Notes under the pieces: model-generated
The model's input: the letters and a program-made list of their open reading frames with translations, nothing else
What the model was told of the DNA's origin: nothing
Databases searched by the model: none
Translations under genes and position numbers: made by a program
Shown: positions 57,506 through 64,000 of the stretch, piece after piece
Numbering within the stretch: the stretch's first letter is position 1
Layout: each line of letters begins with the position of its first letter
DNA from: Methylobacter psychrophilus
Lineage (GTDB): Bacteria > Pseudomonadota > Gammaproteobacteria > Methylococcales > Methylomonadaceae
NCBI RefSeq assembly: GCF_025583945.1
Contig: NZ_JAOEGU010000017.1
Coordinates: 16,243 to 80,242 of the forward strand
Direction: 5' to 3'
DNA: 64,000 nt

Positions 57506-60148
57506 TTAATTAGGTCTTGCCGTATTAGCTGATGGCATATTAGCCCAGACGGGATCAGGTTTCCAGGTCGTACACCAGCCAGGTAGCTCATTGGCCGGCA
57601 TGGGGAGGGCAATACCATAACCTTGCGCCAGATCACAACCCAATTGCCTGAGCAGCGTGCCGTGTTCAATGGTTTCAACGCCGACGGCGATAACCTTAAG
57701 ATCAAAAGCCGGTGCCAGGCCCAGCAAACCTTTGACAATGGCCTGGTCATTGGCATCATTAATGATATCATGCACAAAGCATTGATCTATCTTGAGCATG
57801 GTCACCGGCAGGCGCTTTAGATAAGTCAATGAAGAATAACCGGTACCAAAGTTATCCAGAGAAAATTTAAAGCCCATTTCCTGGCTAATTTCAAGCACTT
57901 TGGATACCTTGCTCAAGTCCTCCATGGCACTGATTTCCAATACTTCCAGCTCCAAGGAGGCAGGATTAACCGTCGGGTGAGCGGCAAGCAAGGTCCGTAA
58001 ACTATCGACAAATCCGCTGTGTTGTAACTGACGGGCATTAATATTAATACTCACCGGGATAGTTAATCCTGCGGCAGTCCAAAGTTCCATTTGGGTCAGA
58101 ACCGTATCGATAACCCACTCGCCAAGATCTATCGCCAAGGGATTATCTTCAATCATGGGCATAAAAATATTCGGCGGCAGCAGGCCTTTGCTGGGGTGTT
58201 GCCAGCGAATTAAGGCCTCAACGCCGATAATTGCCGCTGTCTGCATATTAACTTTAGGCTGATAATACAGCACAAATTCATGAGCGGTTAGTGCCTGGCG
58301 TATACGCTCCATACTTTCATGGTGGCCACGGATATGGCTATCGTGAACAACATCAAAAAAATGGTAACTATTCTTGCCGGCCAACTTGGCCTGATACATC
58401 GCCAGATCCGCTTGGTGTAGCAGTTGATCGACATTGATCTCCTCTGTCGATGTATAAAAAGTGACCCCCAAACTGGCTGAAACTTGAAGATTATGCTGCT
58501 TAAAATTTACCGGTCGGGAGGCTGCCATCAGTATGCGACTGAGTATTGGCACGCTGGCTTCAATAGTGCCGATATCAAGCAAGATGGCGACAAATTCATC
58601 GCCGCCGATTCGGGCCAGGGTATCACCATCACGTAGCGCCTGTTTCATACGCTGCGCCAGGGATATCAGTAATTGATCACCTGCTTCATGGCCATAATTG
58701 TCATTAACTGACTTAAAGCCATCCAGATCAATATAGATGACCGCTAATTGCTCGCCTCGTCTTTTGCTTTGCGCTATGCCTTGATACAGACGATCTGTCA
58801 ATAATAAGCGATTGGGCAGACTGGTCAGTGCATCGTAATGGGCGATATGCTCCAGCTCATTTTCATGTTCCTTGATCATGGTGATATCAGATAACAGGGA
58901 GACATATTTCCGGGGTGATGTTTGATTATCATCGCTAACGGTATTAATACTTTGCATCACGGCATAAACTTCACCGTTCTTGCGCCGGTTCCACACTTCG
59001 CCATACCAATGGCCTTTAGTATTCAGGTTATGCCACACTGTTTCAAAGAAATTATTATCCTGAAGGCCGGCGTTTAAGATAAGCATGTTTTTACCCACAA
59101 TATCGTCAAGTTCATAGCCGGTAATACGACTAAAGGCCTTGTTAATATCCAGGATAGTACCGTCAGAAGAGAGAATCATAATGCCTTCCAGGGTATTGGT
59201 AAACACACTGGCGGCTAGTTGAAGTTTTTCCTCCAGCATTTTTTTTTCGGTGATATCCCGGTTGACTTCAAGTAAACCAATAATTTTATCGTCTGTGGAG
59301 CGTAATGGCACTTTAACGGAATCAAAAATACGCAAGCTGCCATCGCTGTGATAAATAGCATTGGTGTTCTGGATGATTTTACCGGACAGCACGGCCAGAT
59401 CACTATGCTCATCGCTTTGCTTATAACGGGCCAAGCCATTTTCTTGGTCCGTTTTACCATACAGGTCAGTCGGTTTTTTACCAATGGCTTGCGCAAAAGT
59501 CTCATTGCAAAGAATGGTATTTAAATTAGCATCTTTGGCTAAAATATAATCGGCCGAAGAATTAATCATATTTTCCAGTAGTACAGATTTCTCCTGAAGC
59601 TTTGCTTCGGCGGCCAACTGGCGCATTTTACTGCGATAACCCTCAACTACTTGGGCGCAGGCAGCCAATACCGGTTGGAGGCTTGTAACCAGCGCTTCAT
59701 CATAGCCACCGGGGCGATTAGCCATGCCCAGACAGCCAATAATTTCATCTTCACAATAAAGGCATAAACCCAGAAAACAATCCAGCGCAGGATGACCGGG
59801 TGGCATCCGTCCGCAACTATAGCTATGGTGAGGGGGATCGTTGGCAATAACCGGCGCATTGGTAATAATAGTCGCAAAATACAGCGAGTCGGTCGCATAA
59901 AATTTTAAGCCGCTGGCGTAGTTATCCTCCCAAAAACGTCGACTGGCATCATCCCAGGTAATATTGGTCATTGCCAAGGCTTGCAGGTATTGACCACCGG
60001 TTTCATCATATTTTAACTCTTGGATAAAACCAAACCGGCTATCAGTCAACTCAAGGATATCCGTTAACAAGGTGTTAAATACTTCCTCTGCCGGTTTCGA
60101 TTTGATATAGAGCGCTTGTAAGCGATTGACACAGTTTAATATTTTCAT
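57506..60148 (-). CDS. GAF-PAS-PAS-GGDEF-EAL cyclic-di-GMP signalling protein
   Basis: This 880-residue soluble protein begins with a GAF domain (about 15-175), then two PAS domains (about 190-305 and 310-435; GLLEVNRDITEKK between). The GGDEF domain is intact (DTLARIGGDEFVAILL) with an RxxD I-site (RDGD) five residues upstream. The EAL domain has GVEALIRWQHP and INARQLQ. It reads LDNFGTGYSS instead of DDFGTGYSS and AVGVET instead of AEGVET, replacing a metal-binding Asp and the Glu proposed as general base. Diguanylate cyclase activity is therefore likely and phosphodiesterase activity doubtful. Confidence 0.93.
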   Translation of the reverse strand: MKILNCVNRLQALYIKSKPAEEVFNTLLTDILELTDSRFGFIQELKYDETGGQYLQALAMTNITWDDASRRFWEDNYASGLKFYATDSLYFATIITNAPVIANDPPHHSYSCGRMPPGHPALDCFLGLCLYCEDEIIGCLGMANRPGGYDEALVTSLQPVLAACAQVVEGYRSKMRQLAAEAKLQEKSVLLENMINSSADYILAKDANLNTILCNETFAQAIGKKPTDLYGKTDQENGLARYKQSDEHSDLAVLSGKIIQNTNAIYHSDGSLRIFDSVKVPLRSTDDKIIGLLEVNRDITEKKMLEEKLQLAASVFTNTLEGIMILSSDGTILDINKAFSRITGYELDDIVGKNMLILNAGLQDNNFFETVWHNLNTKGHWYGEVWNRRKNGEVYAVMQSINTVSDDNQTSPRKYVSLLSDITMIKEHENELEHIAHYDALTSLPNRLLLTDRLYQGIAQSKRRGEQLAVIYIDLDGFKSVNDNYGHEAGDQLLISLAQRMKQALRDGDTLARIGGDEFVAILLDIGTIEASVPILSRILMAASRPVNFKQHNLQVSASLGVTFYTSTEEINVDQLLHQADLAMYQAKLAGKNSYHFFDVVHDSHIRGHHESMERIRQALTAHEFVLYYQPKVNMQTAAIIGVEALIRWQHPSKGLLPPNIFMPMIEDNPLAIDLGEWVIDTVLTQMELWTAAGLTIPVSININARQLQHSGFVDSLRTLLAAHPTVNPASLELEVLEISAMEDLSKVSKVLEISQEMGFKFSLDNFGTGYSSLTYLKRLPVTMLKIDQCFVHDIINDANDQAIVKGLLGLAPAFDLKVIAVGVETIEHGTLLRQLGCDLAQGYGIALPMPANELPGWCTTWKPDPVWANMPSANTARPN

Positions 60149-60220
60149 AAATACCGGGTTGGATCAGTTAGATAACAGATGACTTAATCACCAAACCTTG
60201 GGGTTTTTATAATCTGGCTA

Positions 60221-60916
60221 TCAAATACCCAAAACTGCCCTTTGTACGGCGCTCCACTCACCATGAGGCTCGCTTTTATCCCACCAACGCAGACGATATT
60301 CACGGGTTTCATGAGTATTGCCAGGTTCAAAGGGACGTTCATCCAAATAGGGTTTTACGGTATCAATAGCCAGAAAACTCCACTCGTTACCATTAATACG
60401 GCTTTCAATCCAGATGCCATCATGGCCATATTTTTTAAAATCAATACGTACTCGGCTACCGGCAGGCCCCAGTTCCACCGAAAGAGCCAGCTCGGGAACC
60501 GGATGTTCAGTGGTATTGGCGGTTGCGATAATACCCAGATCATGGCCGATAGCTTCATGGTAATTGAGGCTGGCTTTGATACGGGCAATCTGGCTAAACA
60601 AACGTTTTTGGATACCGGGCGCAGGCGCAGGCGGTGGATCAGGAAAAACAGAGGGTTGCGGATAGTTGATAGGGGACTTGCCACTACCATTTGTCATCAG
60701 CAGCTTATAGGCGGTTGCCTCTTTGGCATCGCGGTGTATGGCAGGATACCAATGTTGCAGTAGCCAGACATAATAAAGACAATCGGTCAGGGTAGCGGCT
60801 ATTTCCTTGGCATCAATACCACAGACCGGGCCATCGATAGGGAGTTTTAACGCATAGTGAGAAAGCCAGACAATTTGCCCGGCTTCAGTCGTGGGGAAAA
60901 AACTATAGGTAGTCAT
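60221..60916 (-). CDS. Hypothetical protein, 231 residues
   Basis: Not recognised. A helical N-terminal half (IVWLSHYALKLPIDGP; LTDCLYYVWLLQHWYPAI) is followed by a proline-rich linker (VFPDPPPAPAPG). The C-terminal half is beta-rich with repeated Trp (GIWIESRINGNEWSFLAIDT; YRLRWWDKSEPHGEWSAVQR), a pattern reminiscent of fibronectin-type or sugar-binding modules. There is no signal peptide. It lies upstream of the GGDEF/EAL gene on the same strand (72 bp), so a shared transcript is possible. Confidence 0.68.
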   Translation of the reverse strand: MTTYSFFPTTEAGQIVWLSHYALKLPIDGPVCGIDAKEIAATLTDCLYYVWLLQHWYPAIHRDAKEATAYKLLMTNGSGKSPINYPQPSVFPDPPPAPAPGIQKRLFSQIARIKASLNYHEAIGHDLGIIATANTTEHPVPELALSVELGPAGSRVRIDFKKYGHDGIWIESRINGNEWSFLAIDTVKPYLDERPFEPGNTHETREYRLRWWDKSEPHGEWSAVQRAVLGI

Positions 60917-61187
60917 GGTAAAAGGCAGTCTCCGGCCGAATTAATTAGCGATAAGCGTTTTTTATAAAAAAAGGCGGGCATTTTTCACTGGGTTGTCGGT
61001 AGTTATAAGGCTGTTGCTGTTATTATTTATAACGTTAGCGGGTCTGGCTGGGCTTTGTGTCTGGCATTTAAGTTACGCCTCTTTTTATTCGCTGTCATTA
61101 AAATTATTGTAAAAGTTAACAGCCAGTTATTTTTGTTTCTTGTTGGTACTTATAAAGAGTGGGCAGTATATCTAAAGGCTTACAAAA

Positions 61188-61358
61188 AAACAGTGGGTAA
61201 GTTTACCAGCATACCGGGCAAGCTTACCAAAACAATGGGTAAGTTTACCAAAATAATGGGTAAGCTTGCCAAAACAGTGGGTAAGCTTGCCAAAACAGTG
61301 GGTAAGCTTGCCAAAACAGTGGGTAGGCTTGCCAAAACAGTGGGTAGGCTTACCAAAT
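61188..61358. repeat. 21-bp minisatellite, eight units with palindromic core
   Basis: The GGG of each unit falls at 61195, 61216, 61237, 61258, 61279, 61300, 61321 and 61342, an exact 21-bp period. The consensus is AAAACAGTGGGTAAGCTTGCC. The core GGTAAGCTTACC, approached in several units, is a perfect palindrome. Both strands are open, giving heptapeptide repeats (TVGKLAK on plus, THCFGKL on minus). A 101-codon plus frame at 61055-61360 includes a hydrophobic N-terminus, but I do not call it a gene. Confidence 0.85.
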
Positions 61359-61360
61359 AA

Positions 61361-61907
61361 TATTAAAAAGATTTTTAAGATAATGAAAAAGCCAACAGAA
61401 AGAATATGTGTATTTTCTGACTGTATCAGGCAACGAAGACAAATAGTTGGTATGATCATCAGCCATCTTTAGGCATACTGAAACAGTAGTAGTGAGTCTA
61501 TATGGAGCCAAATAACCTTTTTAATTAGCAAGTAGAAATGCTGTTTGACTGGTAATATATGCAATATTTTTATTTTTTAATTTAAATATTTATTATCGGT
61601 AAATTGTAGGGGTTTTATTTTTATCGTAATCGCTTAGTGATTATTACTTTAAAGAACTCCAAAAAAATTACTTTTTTCTACGTTTCATTTCATCGCTAAT
61701 AAAGTATCTATTATTGCCAATAGATTAAATAAATTTTATAGGCCAATGAATGACAACATCGATTTTTCAATATTGACATTGCTTAAAGCAATACCAATTG
61801 ATATAGGGATTATATGAAAAAGATTAATAGTATCTGCCTTAATTTGTTGGCACTATGATTATAATTAACGAGTTTCTTGATTTACCCAAACTGGCAGTTG
61901 GTTTATA
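61361..61907. other. 547-bp AT-rich gene-free region
   Basis: It follows the minisatellite and precedes the REC-HPt gene. No start-to-stop frame with recognisable content and no strong hairpin were seen. It should contain the promoter for the next two genes. Confidence 0.45.
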
Positions 61908-62966
61908 TTGACTGATTTTAATAAACAGTTGATTGGTTTGCATATTCTGGTTGCTGAAGATAATCTTTTTAATCAGAAAATTATCCAGAAATTTCTCAAT
62001 TTATTGGGCATTAACGTCGAGATCGCTAATAATGGCAAAGAGGCGCTGGCATTATTGGAGATGATTAAATTTGATGCAGTATTAATGGATATAGACATGC
62101 CGATTATGGATGGTATTACAGCAACACAGCAACTACGTAGTCAGGCACGTTTTGCCATGTTGCCGGTGATTGCTCTCACGGCTGCGGTAACTGAAGTCGA
62201 ACGAAACCAATATATGGCGGCAGGTATGAACGATGTTATCAGCAAACCCGTTAATCCAACTCTGCTCTTGTCAGCACTGGTGCGCTGGATAAAATGCCAT
62301 GGTGTGATGACAGCTGATAAAGATATTGGGCTTGAATGCATGGAAACTGATTCGCCTATTATCGATAAGCAGTCTATTGAAGAATTGCCGTATTTTGACA
62401 AGACAACGTTATTAGTCATGCTTGGTAATAATCAGGATTTGGCGGTCCGATTATTAGTTGATTTTAAGGAGGACATGGAAAACTTTCCGACTGAAATTGC
62501 CGCCATGATAGCAGCAAAGGATATCTCATCTATCCGGGCACATATACACAGTCTTAAAGGTGTCGCTGGTAATCTGGGCGCCTTGCAATTACAGGCGGCA
62601 GCGATGCTCTTGGGTGAGCAAATTAAGACAGGGCTGCCTACTATTAATATGGTTAATGATTTTAATGCTGTTTTTGTCAAAACAATGTCGATGATTGCCG
62701 AGCAGTCTCAGTTTGCAATAGCCGCGCCGGAAAATACCGGTAATAGTGAAATCGTAAGACAGTCTATCAGCGAACTTGACAAGTTACTGAAAGAACATGA
62801 TTTTATCCCTGAAGCGTTATTGAATAACCTTAAGGAAAATTTGGCAACGGCAAAATTTGAGCTGTTTATTCGCTTACGAAAATTAATTTACGATCTTCAC
62901 TACCAAGATGCACGCTTATTGTTACAACAATTGGTAATACTACCGGATATTCAAGAGGCTTTATGA
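61908..62966 (+). CDS. Response regulator REC-HPt protein, partial paralogue of the hybrid kinase C-terminus
   Basis: This 352-residue protein has a receiver domain (HILVAEDNLFNQKII; phospho-acceptor in VLMDIDMPIMDG; conserved Lys in ISKPVNPTLL) and an HPt domain (IHSLKGVAGNLGALQ). A C-terminal helical tail follows (FELFIRLRKLIYDLHYQDAR). All parts align with the REC-HPt end of the kinase at 3-2804, including the linker LTDFNKQLIG (LSDFSQLLTG in the kinase). No ATG is near; TTG 61908 is the likely start, and a stop in frame at 61878 excludes a kinase module. Its stop overlaps the next ATG. Confidence 0.85.
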   Translation: MTDFNKQLIGLHILVAEDNLFNQKIIQKFLNLLGINVEIANNGKEALALLEMIKFDAVLMDIDMPIMDGITATQQLRSQARFAMLPVIALTAAVTEVERNQYMAAGMNDVISKPVNPTLLLSALVRWIKCHGVMTADKDIGLECMETDSPIIDKQSIEELPYFDKTTLLVMLGNNQDLAVRLLVDFKEDMENFPTEIAAMIAAKDISSIRAHIHSLKGVAGNLGALQLQAAAMLLGEQIKTGLPTINMVNDFNAVFVKTMSMIAEQSQFAIAAPENTGNSEIVRQSISELDKLLKEHDFIPEALLNNLKENLATAKFELFIRLRKLIYDLHYQDARLLLQQLVILPDIQEAL

Positions 62967-63898
62967 TCATTACCCAACAATGTCCAATGATACTTATCGT
63001 TGATGATATGCCTGTCAACATCAAAATTCTTGCGGAAGCTTTAGGCTCCGGCTATCGCATTAAAGTTGCCAATAATGGTAAGGATGCGCTGGAGATTGCA
63101 GAAAATGAGCAGCCGGATCTGATTCTTTTGGATATCATGATGCCAAATATGGATGGCTTTGAAGTCTGCCGACGTTTGAAGGGAAATACGCAGACTTGCA
63201 AAATTGCCGTGATGTTCCTGACGCTCTTGAGTGGTGAAATTAATGAGGAGCAGGGTTTAAACCTTGGTGCTGTTGATTACATTACCAAGCCCATTGCCAT
63301 TCCGATTGTTAAGGCGCGTATCCGCAACCACATCCAGCTTAAGCGGCAAGCTGACTTGCTTGAATCTCTGGCGATGATTGATGCGCTAACGCTTATTCCC
63401 AATCATCACCGTTTTGATGAAACCCTGGTGTCAGAATGGCGGCGCGCTATGCATGATAAAACGCCGTTGTCATTGTTGGAAATCAATATCGATTATTTCA
63501 AAGGCTATATCGACGAATATGGCTATGGTGTCGGCGATATATTTTTGAAAATACTTGCCAGTACCTTGGCCAAAAATCTCCAACGACCGGGTGATTTTAT
63601 TGCCAGATATAATAATGATACGTTTATGGTTGTTCTGCCGAATACCGATGCAGAGACTGCTTTGCAGATTGCCGAATGCCTGCGTGAGAGCATTGAAAAG
63701 CTGGGGATAGTTTATATTGACTCAACCGCAGGTTTTGTCACGATTAGTATAGGGGTGGCCACTCAAGTTGCTGTTTCGCAAAATTTATTTCCTCAAATAC
63801 TCAGCGAAGCCGCTAATAGTGCAGTTAATAGTGCAACAAAAAATGACGGCAACCAAGTATATGTTTATAGGGATCAATACCTTCGCCAATTGGTATGA
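62963..63898 (+). CDS. Response regulator with degenerate GGDEF domain
   Basis: This 311-residue protein has a receiver domain at 1-125 (LIVDDMPVNIKIL; phospho-acceptor in LILLDIMMPNMDG; Lys in YITKPIAIP). The GGDEF-fold domain follows (LTLIPNHHRFDETL; LLEINIDYFKGYIDEYGYGVGD). The active-site signature reads ARYNNDTFMVVLP instead of RYGGDEF, so catalysis is not expected. An RxxD I-site (RPGD) is kept five residues upstream, so the domain may still bind c-di-GMP. It is translationally coupled (ATGA) to the REC-HPt gene, a possible phospho-donor. Confidence 0.9.
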   Translation: MIITQQCPMILIVDDMPVNIKILAEALGSGYRIKVANNGKDALEIAENEQPDLILLDIMMPNMDGFEVCRRLKGNTQTCKIAVMFLTLLSGEINEEQGLNLGAVDYITKPIAIPIVKARIRNHIQLKRQADLLESLAMIDALTLIPNHHRFDETLVSEWRRAMHDKTPLSLLEINIDYFKGYIDEYGYGVGDIFLKILASTLAKNLQRPGDFIARYNNDTFMVVLPNTDAETALQIAECLRESIEKLGIVYIDSTAGFVTISIGVATQVAVSQNLFPQILSEAANSAVNSATKNDGNQVYVYRDQYLRQLV

Positions 63899-63928
63899 GT
63901 AATTTATAGATATCGGAGGAAGGAGGAG

Positions 63929-63957
63929 GAGAAAGGAGAAAGGAGAAAGGAGAAAGG
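63929..63957. repeat. 7-bp tandem repeat (GAGAAAG)4
   Basis: Four exact units at 63929-63956 plus one base. They are preceded by a related GGAGGA-rich purine tract from 63916, 30 bp after the last stop codon. Confidence 0.85.
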
Positions 63958-64000
63958 TCAGAGAAGGTAGAATACCGCTTCTAACAGAGCATTCGCACCC

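Noticed and set aside
61188..61358. CRISPR array
   Set aside because: Units are contiguous 21-mers with no unique spacers, and no cas genes are nearby.
61055..61360. 101-codon frame across the 21-bp minisatellite
   Set aside because: The open frame follows from a repeat unit divisible by three; the opposite strand is equally open. Not called as a gene, though translation was suggested as a test.

Overview
The window reads as the chromosome of a free-living, respiring gammaproteobacterium. The evidence is the conserved tRNA-fMet/rimP-nusA-infB-rbfA-truB-rpsO-pnp block, a complete Na+-translocating NADH:quinone reductase operon (nqrABCDEF), nagZ next to S-methylthioinosine phosphorylase as in Pseudomonas, E. 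coli-type speD, and the yciO/scpA/scpB/rluB cluster. Protein style, moderate AT richness and abundant short palindromic repeats would suit a Methylococcales-like methanotroph. That placement is inference only, since no methane or methanol oxidation gene is present.

Layout. 1-2.8 kb: 3' part of a multi-PAS hybrid histidine kinase, then a repeat-rich gap with a MITE-like element. 3.5-5.9 kb (minus): purine/methylthio salvage genes and nagZ. 6.2-11.8 kb (plus): a DUF3096-like mini-protein, a zinc-ribbon TPR protein, yciO, an M50 protease, scpA, scpB and rluB. 11.9-13.9 kb (minus): a two-component system. 14-24.4 kb (plus): a SulP transporter, a heavy-metal RND efflux operon, a SulP-carbonic anhydrase fusion and a small membrane protein. 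24.6-28.4 kb: two hypotheticals, speD, an OsmC protein and a LysR regulator, which is divergent from a four-gene EmrAB/NodT-type efflux operon (28.7-33.9 kb). 34-36.8 kb: DUF805 protein and a LemA/TPM module. 36.8-39.1 kb: a truncated haemoglobin and a ferredoxin-type reductase divergent from a cysteine-rich HTH regulator. 40-46.2 kb (minus): nqr operon. 46.5-48.5 kb: class II aldolase, winged-helix mini-protein, long gaps. 48.5-57.4 kb: translation/RNA operon. 57.5-64 kb: a GAF/PAS/GGDEF/EAL protein, a hypothetical, a 21-bp minisatellite, a REC-HPt protein that is a partial duplicate of the first gene's C-terminus, and a response regulator with a degenerate GGDEF domain.

Themes. (1) Signalling: two proteins carry c-di-GMP domains in which the sequence predicts loss of one enzymatic activity. 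The EAL domain lacks the usual AEGVE glutamate. The last gene lacks the GGDEF active site but keeps an RxxD I-site, so it looks like a receptor. (2) Inorganic carbon: two SulP paralogues, one fused to a beta-carbonic anhydrase, flank a metal efflux operon. (3) Probable nitric-oxide or oxygen handling by a haemoglobin/reductase pair facing a possible Fe-S regulator. (4) Several families of short dispersed palindromes and repeats, including tandem repeats translated as the rbfA C-terminus.

All calls are by reading translations and DNA by eye. No database search or folding program was run.
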